From Cordilura impudica (taxonomy: Eukaryota > Arthropoda > Insecta > Diptera > Scathophagidae), in contig OY821519.1 of NCBI GenBank assembly GCA_963682025.1, positions 7,008,168 to 7,072,167 of the forward strand: DNA of 64,000 nt, written 5' to 3'. Shown piece after piece: positions 1 through 10,439 of the stretch. The notes below the pieces were generated by a model. The model was not told the origin of the DNA, made no database searches, and worked only from the letters and a program-made list of their open reading frames with translations. Made by a program: the position numbers and the translations under genes. How positions within the stretch are numbered: the first letter of the stretch is position 1; each line of letters begins with the position of its first letter.

Positions 1-149
1 TTTGCAATTATTATTATTATTATTATTATTATTCTGATATTTATTACAATTAAAATTACAATAAATCTTAAAAACTAGAGCACTAGCAGCTTAGGCTATC
101 GGCTAATATTGCAAATAAGCTATAAATATTTTATTTTATGTGGGCTTTT

Positions 150-1408
150 TCCATTTGGGATAATAGAACCCACTGGTTTTGTTCGATCCCCATAAATGGG
201 ATATATTGTCCCATTGGTACACATTACTAAGGTAATTTGTGTGTTTGCAGAATGATTAAAAACAAATCTGATTGTAGATTGAAGGAAGACGAAATCTCCG
301 CGATAATAAATTCCAGTGACTCTGATCTTGGAGACTTCTGATTCAGAATATATTCCTGCTTCCGATGAACAAACAGATGACTCTTTGGACGAGCTTGATG
401 AACTTTTAGAGAATGATGTAAATTCCAACAGTGTCCTATGTAAATTCCAATTCTAAAGTAGTATGGGGACAACCATCGGACTTATTTTGTTCTCGATTTT
501 CTATCAGTGAAGATATTGAGTCCGTTATAGTAGCACCAATTTCAAGAAATTCAACTAAGCTGCTAATTTTTCAATATTTGTTTCCAGAATCCAGAAGGTC
601 GACAAAAATCACGAACTGATGCGTCAGAAATTAAAATTTTGTTAGGTTTTTCTGTTATAATGGGCTATAACAAGTTTCCCGAGATATCTGATTACTGGCC
701 CCAAAATGAGCCAATGGGAAATGAATGTATAAAGAAGGCTATGGTGCAAAATCGTTATCAATCTTAGATGTGGAAATTGTATTTAAATTTTCCTGAAAAC
801 GCGGAAGTAGCGTCTAAGCTTTTATTGTATGGAAGAAGCTACCAATTGCTTAAAATATACATTTAAAAAATTTTACAGTGATAGTTTGCATCAGAGCATT
901 GACGCGTCAATGGCCAAATTTGAAAGCAGGTCTTCTCTACAGCAGTATCTTCCGCTAAAGCCGATTAAACGGGGTATTAAAATTTGGCAATAGTGTGATT
1001 CCAAAACTGGATACACATAGGATTTTAATATTTACGCCGGTAAAGATGAATGCCCTGCTTCACTTGGCACTTTAGGGGAAAAAGTCGTTACTAAATTGAG
1101 CAATACTATTCGCAATCCAAACAGTTTTGGTGTTTGATCGTTTTCCTTCACATCATATAAACTGATGAACACTATACCGTTTGCTTGCATAGCATCCTGT
1201 ATTCAAAATAGGAAGAACTTGCCAACTTGTTCTAGAACTGTTGTTAACTGTCCCGAAGCTTTGGAAAATAAAAATTATTGTAAAATAAAAATTTAATTAA
1301 AAATTTAACGAAATCTGTATTTTATTATTCTCATAGAAAAACTACCGATGGAATATTTAGTCCCATTTTATGAGATTTAAAAAACCCAGTGGGACATAAA
1401 ATCCCATG
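150..1408 (+). mobile_element. Decayed piggyBac-type DNA transposon
   Basis: The block is bounded by short inverted motifs: CCCACTGG at 169-176 and CCAGTGGG at 1386-1393. Both ends also carry a similar small palindrome, GGGATAATAGAACCC near 157-171 and GGGACATAAAATCCC near 1391-1405. A broken piggyBac-like transposase lies between them. I could not fix the TTAA target duplication, so the exact ends are approximate. The element is a dead fossil. Confidence 0.6.
252..1270 (+). pseudogene. piggyBac-like transposase pseudogene (DDE_Tnp_1_7 type)
   Basis: A piggyBac transposase would catalyse cut-and-paste transposition at TTAA in the nucleus. An ATG at 252 opens an acidic, Ser/Asp/Glu-rich N-terminus (SDSDLGD, then after a frameshift DSLDELDELLEND near 375-420), as usual for the family. 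At about 630-705 a piggyBac-like core motif reads LGFSVIMGYNKFPEISDYW. At about 898-993 follows a block matching the family pattern 'D-S-M-x-x-F-x-x-R-S-S-L-x-Q-Y-L-P-x-K-P-x-K-R-G-x-K-x-W', seen here as SIDASMAKFESRSSLQQYLP then KPIKRGIKIW. In-frame stops (after 765 and 993) and several frameshifts break it. No C-terminal Cys-rich finger is recognisable before the right end. The family call is fairly safe; the product is not functional. Confidence 0.72.
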
Positions 1409-2948
1409 ACATATCTTATTTCAGAAGGATACTAGATTTTTTTTTTAATTTTTTTTGTGTTTTTTAATATCACATCCTTACGAAAAAATTGCTTAATCTT
1501 GTCAAAAATTACCCGTTATTGTACGGTAGTGAATGGATTAAAATAATTAATATTTTGGAGCTTGTGGGTAAAAACTTTCAAGACGTCCTTCACAATTCAC
1601 CAGAATTTTATTTTAATGCCTTCAATAATATTTTGACTCGATACTGTAGATTAACAAATAGAGTGTATACAATGTATACTATACATACATACAACAAATA
1701 TTTAAAACTATAAAATTTTATCAAACAACAACATCTTAATTGCTCAATATTGTGAAAAGTATGGCTGTCAGTTATAAAAGATGATGGTTTCTAGATTTTA
1801 AATAAATACAAAAGGGCAACAATATTAAAATCACACCTAAAGAATTTCAGAAAAAACAAATATTTTTTTGTAAATTATGTTACAATTTTCATTCGTTTGA
1901 ATAATATATTTTTCTTTATTTATATTATCAGGTGTCTTATTGCCATCTAATTTCCATGGTTTTTAACAGAAAGCACAAAAGCAGCATACAAATAAATAAA
2001 AGCAAATTTAAAATTTAAATTCAATAATTTCAGGTTTTTAAATTTCATATAAATATTTTTTTATTTAATGATTAGAGTTTTGTAAATTGATTATTTAATA
2101 ATCACATTACTAAAGCTGCACGACAACTGTTTTGAATCATTATTTTTTTTTTTTTTTTCTATGTATCATTCGATGTACATTTGAATAATATTAAAATATA
2201 ATTATAATTAAAATTTTGCACACGATTATTATTATGCAATAGAAATATCTAATTTCAAAATATAATTATTTTGTAAAATATTTAATATGAAACCCAAAAT
2301 ATTAAGATTATTAAACATCCTAAACTTCCTAAAAAAAACTATTTAATTTATTGCACGAGTAATATTTTAATTATTTCATATGTCTATGCCAACATTTTTA
2401 TAATAGGAAAATTGAATTAAACTGAAGAAAAAAAAGATTTATAATTGCAATAACTGTTACTACCTCATCAATATCATAATACGCTCATTTACTTGATTGT
2501 GAAAAAATTCAAAAAAAAAAAAATAAAAATCCGATATACAAAATAATAGTAATAATATAAAATTAAATTAAAAATCATGGCATTTTACAGCTTTTTCCGA
2601 ATTAATAAATATTCTTGTGGTTTGTGCACAAACATATCCTTTATAAAGGATATTTTTTTTTTGTATTTTTCATTATTTTTTTTTTGGTATTTTTTTTGGC
2701 AAACCTCAATTTTTAATAAAAACCCTTTATGGCCATAGACATGTGAATAAAAAAAATATTGTATTACTTACATTTGATATGGATCTTTATTCACTATCTC
2801 TGATTTCACAGTGAAATGTTAACGTTTGGGTAAACAATGTACTGTTATATTATTAAAACAATTTTAAACCCAACGATGCGGTTTCTTTGAATTAAAAAGT
2901 AATAAGAATATTGTATGTTTTCTTTTTTGGGTAGAAATTTTTGTATTT

Positions 2949-2956
<8 letters not shown>

Positions 2957-2982
<26 letters not shown>
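2957..2982. repeat. Poly-T run
   Basis: About 26 consecutive T residues on the plus strand. It lies inside a 103-residue minus-strand open frame and produces that frame's lysine run, which argues against the frame being real. Confidence 0.95.
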
Positions 2983-3362
2983 CAATATTATTACAAAACC
3001 ATATATGATTTTTTATTAAAATATAAACGGTCAGTCGAGGCCATCTTAGTGTTACCCTACTAATACCAGAAGTTTTGGTAGAGAGTAGAAATTTAAATTT
3101 TAAATGTTTAAAAGATTGATAATTTATGCATCCAAGCCAAGAATCATACCCAAATCTCAACTGATGGCAAAACAAACATTTCTTAACTAAGATAATTTAT
3201 TTGTAAAAAAGTTTTCTAATGTATTTTCCTAGATTTCTGAACTCAATAATTCCCTAAGAAGCAATTTAAATAAAAGTTTTTGTATTTAAAAATATTCTCT
3301 CTTATATATACTTCAAATTATTTATTGCGTGTGCTCCATTACTGATAAGTTGATAATGTATA

Positions 3363-3385
3363 ATGATGATGATGATGATGATGAT
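3363..3385. repeat. (GAT)n microsatellite
   Basis: Seven to eight ATG/GAT trinucleotide repeats, with no coding context. Confidence 0.95.
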
Positions 3386-4182
3386 TTAAAATTAAAATGC
3401 CTATCACACATATTGAAGTAAGAAAGAATCACTGTTGAAATATTTACAATGCTACAGTGTAGAAGACAAGACGAGGTCTAAAGAAAAGGAACTCTATTAT
3501 CCGTTTACATAACAAAATGGCATGCATGAGTGTATTGGATTTTTTTATGAAAGAAAGTATTCATAACTACTATGCAAACATATTATGTTAATTATAATAC
3601 ATTTTTAATCTCATAAAAGCTCATTAAGAACACGCTTGTTATACTAGTTCAAGGGATTAAAATTAACATCATAAGTACCAAATCTGCTTGAACTATAAAA
3701 ATAGGACTATAATAAATAGTATGAAAGTAATCCAAATGTCATTAAAGTTTTATTTAACATTTGGTGTGTAAGAAAAAATCTTAATATAAATTTTTATGCA
3801 AACACTATAACATTTTATTTAGAAAAAAAAAAACAATAACAACAATAGCTAGAATTGAGGCAAATTGTCTTCTCACACTTGTTACTGGCAAATCTATAAA
3901 TAATAACTAAAATAATTATAGCAACTTCATTAGAATGATTATATAATTTAACATAATTAATTTTAAATATTTAACTCGTATTCATTCATGTCAACACATG
4001 CATAATTATTATTATTATTAATCCTTTTTAAAGCTTTGAAGCTTTTACTAAACAAATATATATTAATAATAAATGAAGCATCATTTTATCTAAAGTGCCT
4101 ATTTATAATCAAGTTTTATCATAATTAAAGAATTCTTAATTACATATCTTAAAGCCTTTAAATTTAACAAAACAAAAACTAA

Positions 4183-5514
4183 AACAAGTAGGAAAATGAC
4201 GGTCGGTCTATACCGACTATACGATGCCTTATACCATGTGCTTAGAGGCTATATCTCTTTGGCCTAACTAATTGGATATAGAAAATAAGCATAAACCAAA
4301 TTTAAGTGACATTGCTATTAATTTTGTTGCCTTTGAATATGGAAAAGTTCATATCGGATGTTATATTTATATTGGGACTAATCGAAAAACGGACCGATCC
4401 TGACCATATTTGGTAAAGTCACTTGAATTTTGCAAAAACTTATACAAACCGAATTTGAGGAAAATCTGTGCAATATTTTTATTTTTTTAAAGATAGAAGT
4501 GAAGATATGGAATCATCTTTATATGTGGGCTACGACTTAGAATTATCCTGTTGGGTTTATTTTTGGACTACTAATTAGTGGGTGTAATAAACATACACAA
4601 ACCAAATTTGACTGAGATTATATGATAATATGGTTCTTAATATGGTCTTAACATGGACCAATTTTCACCAATTTCCATACCGTTCATGTCATGGCCAATA
4701 GAAGCTTATATACCAAATTTCATTAAAATATATTCATATAAGTAAGAAAATTATATACCATGCGTTTATGTCCAACTAATTAAATATAGAAAATAAGCAT
4801 AAACCAAATTTGGGTGGCATTATTATTTTTTTTTGGCTGCAGATATGAAAAAGTTCATAACGGGTGCCATATATATAGAGACATGGTCGAAAAATGGACC
4901 GAACCTGACCATATTTGGCAAAGTCACTTATATTTTGAAAAAATATATACAAACCAAATTTGAGAAAAATCTGTGGAAAAAAAAATTTTTTTTTTTTTGA
5001 TAGATTTTAGTGAAGATCAGGAAGCAGCTCTATATGGAGCCAATCAATAAGAATTGTCTTATAGGAATTATTTTTGGACTACTGATTAATGGATATAATA
5101 AACACATAAAAACCCAATTTGACTGAGATATATATAAAAATTTAGATCTTATGGCAATTTATGTCGATTTCATAGGGGTCTTTTGTATGGGGATTAGGTC
5201 TGAACATGGACCGAATTTGACCAATTTCAAAAATATTCATCCCATGGCTGACAAAAGCTTATATACCAAATTTCATCAAAATATATTCATAGCTGCGACC
5301 TGTAGTTTGATTAAAAGGTTTACATGGACACACAGACGGACGGACGGACGGACGGACATCGCTAGTCGCTAAATCGACTCAGAAAGTGATTCTCAGAAAG
5401 TTATTCTGAGTCGATCGGTATAATAAAAGATGGATCTAGGTCAAATATTTTTGGTAGTTACAAAAAGCAGCACAAAGTCATTACACCCAAACCACATAGT
5501 GGTATTAGGGTATA
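4183..5514 (-). mobile_element. Composite DINE-1/mini-me-like Helentron derivative (copy A, two units)
   Basis: The plus strand starts AACAAGTAG and ends GGGTATA, so the element reads on the minus strand (5' TATACCC ... 3' CTTGTT). DINE-1/mini-me elements are non-autonomous rolling-circle (Helentron) derivatives with a TATACCC 5' end, a central GTCC/GTCT microsatellite, a 3' hairpin and a CTTGTTTT tail. All are present: GGAC repeats at 5337-5357 and a hairpin at 4201-4220. At about 4740 a second 3' terminus (AGTAAGAAAATTATA) begins. The block is therefore two head-to-tail units, the first lacking its 5' third and microsatellite and the second lacking its 3' hairpin. Confidence 0.85.
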
Positions 5515-5532
5515 ACAAGTAACAGGTTTATA

Positions 5533-6066
5533 TGGTGTTCACACTACGATATTTTGAGGTGTTTTAGCTCATGATCTGCAAAACAAAACACAGTCGTTCA
5601 CACTTGATTTAGTGTGTTTAAGTTAAACATTTCAGCAAATTGAACAGCTGTTTCCAAAATAAAAAACAATTCAAAAGTTATAAAATTTTGAAAATTGATA
5701 AAAAATAATATCATTAAATTGGCGGCCAACTACTTAAATTATATTAATGATGAAATTATCAATATAGATGCGTTATTTTCATTTTTGTATTGAATTTTGT
5801 ATTGTATTTTTTTGATTGTAATGCCACTTTAATAGTAATGTTAAAAAAACAAGGATGCCAACTTGGCAAACATGAGTAATATTGCACTGAACATGCGCAA
5901 AGTTAAATACAACTCTGTCATATTTTCGTTTTTTGAGGTGTTTAAGATTTAAACATCTCAATTGAGATGTTTAGCCAACGAAAAAATGTATGGGAAAACA
6001 TCTCAATTTGACTTGTTTATCACATAAACACTAAACACTTCGCTAAACACTTAAGTATGAACGCCA
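5533..6066. mobile_element. TA-flanked MITE (family Y)
   Basis: The terminal inverted repeats are TGGTGTTCACACT at the left and the complement of TGGCGTTCATACT at the right, both flanked by TA. That pattern fits a Tc1/mariner-type non-autonomous element, though other TA-inserting families are possible. There is no transposase. Inside, at 5951-5972, lies a perfect 22-bp palindrome with arms AAACATCTCAA. It sits between DINE copy A and DINE fragment B. Confidence 0.6.
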
Positions 6067-6072
6067 TATTAA

Positions 6073-6243
6073 AGTCGGTCTGGAAAGAGCGTATAGAAAA
6101 TAAAATTAAACCAAATTTGAGCTTCACAAATATCAATTTTTTTTTGTCCGTAGATAAAAAAGTTTTGTTGTAGATGCTATATCCATATGGGGACTAAGTC
6201 GGAAAATGGACCGATCTTCACCATATTTACTAAAGCCACTTAT
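6073..6243 (-). mobile_element. DINE-1-like fragment (copy B)
   Basis: Matches the 3' third of the other copies: the half-hairpin AAAGTCGGTCT, 'aaccaaatttga', 'gatgctatatcc' and 'ggggactaagtcgg'. It stops abruptly at an A/T run where MITE fragment X1 begins. Confidence 0.7.
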
Positions 6244-6254
6244 TTTTTTTTTTA

Positions 6255-6490
6255 ACACTTATGAAACACATAGACGACTGAAAACGACAGCAACATATAA
6301 CAATAACAATAATATAAACAGCTGTTTTTATACAAATGCATTTGTATTTCTGTAGTGTCAATTATATTTTTTTTTTTACTTTATTAAAATAGAAGAAGAT
6401 GCATGATACCATATAAACTTGATTTAAATATACAATTACTTATTTATTATGCATTATTATAACGTAAAAATAAATAAATAAATTTACTTA
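6255..6490 (+). mobile_element. MITE family X fragment (X1)
   Basis: Starts with the X terminal motif ATGAAACACATAGACGAC. It then follows, in reverse order, the inner part of the complete X copy at 38801-39376 (shared AAACAGCTGTT, TAGTGTCAATTATATT and TATTATGCATTATTATAACG). It is truncated and has no second terminus. Confidence 0.65.
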
Positions 6491-6659
6491 ACCCCTTTTG
6501 ATTATTAATGGAATTAATATAGCATTTCATTTTGTGAATTATTTTTGATGTGTAAACATCTATGCGCTCAAGGGGGGGTAAAATCCAATTTCACAATACA
6601 ATCACAAAAACAGCGTAAGGGAAAAACGGTGTGTGGTATATGTAAGCGTATTGGTATAT

Positions 6660-6880
6660 TTAGTAAGCAGAACCGCCGAGTTTGCTGTCTGTTTAGCAAA
6701 ATCACAAATCTTTTTCATTAATTTTAAATATTCAAGCTATTAACCGCTAGGTGTGCTGTGAGCTTAACATGTTCACAAACTTACAGAGTTGCTTTTTGTA
6801 ATATTCAAGTATATATTTGCTATTGACAGACCTGTTTTTTTGTAAGCAGAACCACTAGGTGTGCTGTGAGTTTAAAAAGC
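6660..6880 (+). repeat. Short direct repeats at the 5' side of W5
   Basis: Three related modules: GTAAGCAGAACCGCCGAG at 6663, CCGCTAGGTGTGCTGTGAG at 6743 and GTAAGCAGAACCACTAGG at 6841. They are spaced about 80-100 bp apart and separated by 'atattcaag'. No function is visible. Confidence 0.6.
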
Positions 6881-6949
6881 TAAATACTAGGAAAACTTTG
6901 AAGAAGTCGAAAATAAAGGTTTTTTTTTATTACTACAGCTTTTCCAATT

Positions 6950-8345
6950 GTATTACACAAAACATCAATTGAATTTCAGAAAGTATCAATTGTGTTTCAG
7001 AAAACATTAATTGATTTTCAGAAAATATCAATTGTGTTTCAGAAAGTATCAATTGTATTTCAGAAAACATCAATGGATTTTCAGAAAGTAGCAATTGTAT
7101 TTTAGAAAACATCAATTGAATTTCAGAACGTATCAATTATGTATCAGAAAACGTCAATTGATTTTCAGAAAATATCAATTTTGTTTCAGAAAATATTAAT
7201 TGATTTTCAGAAAATATCAATTGTATTTCAGAAAACATCAATTGATTTTCAGAAAATATCAATTGTGTTTCAGAAAGCATCAATTGTATTTCAGAAAACA
7301 TCAACTGACTTTCAGAAAGTATTAATTGAATTTCAGAAAACATCAATTGTGTTTCTCATTTGTATTTCAGAAATTATCAAATAAATATCAGAAAATATCA
7401 ATTGAGTTTCAGAAAATATTAATTGATTTTCAGAAAATATAAATTGTATTTCAGAAAGTATCAATTGTATTTCAGAAAACTTCAAATGATTTTCAGAAAG
7501 TATCAATTGTATTTTAGAAAACATCAATTGAATTTCAGAACGTATTAATTATGTATCAGAAAACGTCAATTGATTTTCAGAAAATATCAATTGTGTTTCT
7601 GAAAATATTAATTGATTTTCAGAAAATATCAGTTGTATTTCAGAAAGTACCAAAGTATTTCACAAAACATCAATTGATTTTCAGAAAATATCAATTGTGT
7701 TTCAGAAAGCATCAATTGTATTTCAGAAAACATCAATTGACTTTCAGAAAGTATTAATTGAATTTCAGAAAACATCAATTGTGTTTCTCATTTGTATTTC
7801 AGAAATTATCAAATAAATTTCAGAAAATATCAATTGAGTTTCAGAAATTATCAAATATATTTCAGAAAATATCAAATGTATTTCCGAAATTATCAAATGT
7901 ATTTAAGCAATTATCAAATCGTCGTTCGTAAGTTATTGTGTTCTATATGTTTTTTTTTTTTTTTGAATAATCCATGTTTAAGTTCTAATAGTTCTTACTC
8001 TTAAAGGCGTTTTCAAAGAGGAATTTTTTTTAAACAGGAAAAACCACAAACTATGGTAGGAAGGTCGCAACAATTTTATCGGTTCATTTTTTTTAATTAG
8101 CGACTAAACTTTAGCAACTAAACTTTAACAAAAAGCATATAGAACACAATAATTTACGAACGACGAAATGTATTTCAGAAAACATCAACTGTTTTCAGAA
8201 AACATCAAATGTATTTCAGAAATTATCTAATGTATTTCAGAAAACATCAAATTTATTTCAGAAATCATTAAATATATATCTGAAATTATCAAATGTATTT
8301 CAAAAAATATCAAATGTCTTTCAGAAAACATCAATTGAGTCTCAG
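6950..8345. repeat. 21-bp satellite array TTTCAGAAAATATCAATTG(N2)
   Basis: The repeat is TTTCAGAAAATATCAATTG plus two variable bases. Variants swap AAAATAT, AAAACAT and AAAGTAT, or degrade to TTATCAAATGTA. It runs from about 6950 to 7918 and resumes at 8166-8345 after a nested MITE. Two units in opposite orientation lie at 8945-8995. A higher-order repeat is visible: the block TTTAGAAAACATCAATTGAA recurs at 7103 and 7513, and GTTTCTCATTTGTATTTCAG at 7351 and 7783. The period is a multiple of three, so long open frames with heptapeptide repeats exist on both strands; they are not genes. Confidence 0.9.
7920..8165. mobile_element. 246-bp MITE nested in the 21-bp array
   Basis: Near-perfect 30-bp terminal inverted repeats beginning CGTCGTTCGTAA and ending TGTTCTATATG, with one mismatch by eye. 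AAAT flanks both sides (7916-7919 and 8166-8169) and the satellite unit reads through once one AAAT is removed, so AAAT is a probable 4-bp target duplication. There is no coding capacity and the superfamily is not assigned. Confidence 0.75.
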
Positions 8346-8420
8346 AAAAATAGCCAGAACGCTATATTAAAATATATTTTTTAAAGTACTACGCTGGGTT
8401 TGTAATATTTCTTGAAAACT

Positions 8421-8691
8421 ACATATCGTCACCTAAAATGCAAAAGGCCGTAACTAATATTTTTATTTTTTTACAGGAGAAGCAAGAAGCATCATCGAAC
8501 AAAAACTACTCTAAACTTAATACCAAAATTTTAGAATCAAGCTAAAAAATAAAGATGGATTTTTATTTATGAAAACAAATTTAAGGTAAAATAGTAGCTT
8601 GTAAGTAAGAGGCCGTAACTACAATAAAAAAAAGTCAATTTTGAACTTTTTGTTAGTTACGGCCATTTGCATTTTAAGTGACGATATATAC
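8421..8691. repeat. Inverted-repeat element inside W5
   Basis: Arms of about 36 bp: 'atcgtcacctaaaatgcaa' with 'ggccgtaactaat' at 8424-8458, and their complement at 8653-8688. About 195 bp lies between. It could be a MITE whose outer ends have decayed, or a fold-back segment. No target duplication was identified. Confidence 0.6.
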
Positions 8692-9049
8692 GTGTTTTTT
8701 TCAAAATCATGACTTCAAAATCGGTCAAAATTCTATCCTGGTATTCATATTGTAGCTGATTAACAAATGAAGTCCTCATATTCTATCGACTTAAAGGCCG
8801 ATCTTGATAGTTTATTTTCCAGTGCATAACAAATAAGTCCAAATATTGCTAAATATTTTCTGCGACTCCAAATAACTAATAGAAACAATAATAAATTTTC
8901 GGTATTGTAGAGTAAACTATATTTTAATTCCGAATTTAGATAGAAATCCAATTGATATTTTCTGAAATACATTTGATACTTTCTGAAATACAATTGGAAA
9001 AGGTGTAGATGTTTACACATCTCCCCTGTGATCGGACTCACATTGATTT

Positions 9050-9277
9050 TTTTTTTATTAACAAAATAATTTCTTTTACATATTTTCTTATATTGTCAAC
9101 ACTATTTATGTTTTGTAGCCAACAAAAATAGAAATTATCCTAAGTTGACTACAGCAACAAAAGTTATCGTGTAGCCGTGTAGCTGTGTTGGTGTCGAAAT
9201 AATCGTTTTCAATTAAACGTGTGTATTTTATTTTTGACAGGTCGTGTAGCCGCTGTCGTCGATGTGTTTCATGCATT
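9050..9277 (-). mobile_element. MITE family X fragment (X2)
   Basis: Reads as the reverse of 38801-39000: TTGTCAACACTATTTATGTT, GTAGCCAACAAAAATAG, GTGTAGCTGTGTTGGTGTC, then the terminus GTCGATGTGTTTCATGCAT. It abuts the 3' end of W5. Confidence 0.7.
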
Positions 9278-9279
9278 AC

Positions 9280-9490
9280 AAAACAAATTTGAAAAAAATT
9301 GGTGTAATAAGCAAATACATAGAAACTAAATTTTAGCGGGATCTTTATGTTAATTTCGTCAATCTCATTGTGGACATTTATATGATTTTCACTAATTTTA
9401 ACAGCATTCGTTTTAATATCGGTATGAATTTTCATACAAAATTTTGATTACATGGACACACAAACGAACAGAGCGGACGGATGGCTGAAA
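9280..9490 (-). mobile_element. Highly diverged DINE-1-like remnant
   Basis: The order of motifs (atacaaaattttgattacatgg, acacacaaacgaac, agcggacggatgg) parallels the segment before the GGAC microsatellite in intact DINE copies read on the minus strand. Similarity is weak. Confidence 0.4.
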
Positions 9491-9759
9491 ATCGTTTTTC
9501 GTTAGCCAAAATTCTGTAACTTTTGAACCGATCAAAATATTTTAGCAATTTTTTTCTAATGGATAGATATTTAGTTGAGCTTGAGTGAATTTTAATTTCT
9601 TTAAAATTTATTGAGTAATATTTAAGAAATTCTAGATCAAAGTAGAACTTTTAATTTTTTTTAAGTCTTATTTTTTTTTTTTTAATTTTTTTATTTTTTC
9701 ATTTTATTATTTTTTATCTATATTTTTTATTTTTTTAATTTTTTTATTTTTTTATTTTC

Positions 9760-9800
<41 letters not shown>

Positions 9801-10439
9801 TAGTATTTTCCATAAAACTAAAAAATGGGTTTTTACTTTTTTTATTTATTCAAAAATGTCATATTTGGATTTTAATAATAATTATAAGCAATTATTGTAT
9901 TAATGGGATTTTTGTAATATTTACACTCAGAAAATTTTTACCCTCAATAAAAAAAAGTAAAATTAACTGGAAATTTTGCTATTACTACTGAAAAATTAAA
10001 AATTGTTTGCTGTCAAATTTGCAAATTTGTTTACACTCTAAGAATATTTACACTTAAAAAACGTTAGTAATATTATCGAAAAGTCTTGCTATTACTGCAG
10101 AAAAATATATAACATTTTGCTGTCATATTAGTTAATATTAGCAAAATAAATCTGCTGAACATTAGCGCAATGTTCTGATTTTTATATGAAAATAAGGGTT
10201 TTTATTTTTTGTGTGTTTCTTACCTCTTAAAACATTTCATAGATATGAGGGTAAAAAAAAACCCTTTTTTAATTAAAAACTGCAATAGATTTTAGTAGCA
10301 CTTGTAAGAGTGGGAAGTTCTGTTTATTATTTTTTTTTTACTGATACTATGTTTTTCTTACTTAAATTACAATGAAAGGCAATTATAATTACAAGCAGAT
10401 TCCAGCGCTCGAAATTCGAGAGCAATTTTTAGGCAACTT
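9491..10439. other. AT-rich stretch with a tandem duplication, no gene
   Basis: A long T-rich tract (9655-9795) precedes a two-unit tandem repeat of about 105-110 bp (9923-10030 and 10032-10135). Both units share the order 'ttacactc.. / ttttgctattact / ctgaaaaat / ttttgctgtca'. No protein motif was found. Confidence 0.5.

Larger units (their letters stand above)
1409..4182. other. AT-rich stretch without a recognisable gene
   Basis: No family resemblance was found on either strand. The stretch holds homopolymer runs (T/A near 2140-2158, 2510-2522, 2957-2982) and a GAT microsatellite at 3363-3385. The open frames here (for example 1489-1713 plus, 2864-3175 minus) are short, low in complexity and show no known motif. 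Confidence 0.6.
6547..9046 (+). mobile_element. Family W Helentron-like element filled with a 21-bp satellite (W5)
   Basis: The left end is GATGTGTAAACATCTA (6547-6562), followed by a GC-richer block with a G run. The right end carries the inverse TAGATGTTTACACATC (9006-9021), then CTCCCC and a terminal hairpin TGTGATCGGACTCACA (9027-9042) running into TGATTTT. The same ends bound five other blocks in this window whose interiors are different. A subterminal repeat at the extreme 5' end, its partner just inside a 3' hairpin and a T-rich tail is the architecture described for Helentron derivatives. The interior holds a 21-bp tandem repeat, two nested inverted-repeat elements and a short 5' block of direct repeats (GTAAGCAGAACC, TAGGTGTGCTGTGAG). 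Confidence 0.6.

Noticed and set aside
3363..3385. Short trinucleotide repeats as coding polyD/polyM tracts
   Set aside because: No flanking frame with protein-like composition.
6933..7757. Heptapeptide-repeat frames on both strands suggesting a repeat protein
   Set aside because: The 21-bp satellite period is a multiple of three, so both strands stay open. Lengths are set by random variants and there is no start context or neighbouring exon.
6950..8345. CRISPR-like array
   Set aside because: The units are contiguous 21-mers with no constant-repeat/variable-spacer structure, and the genome is eukaryotic.
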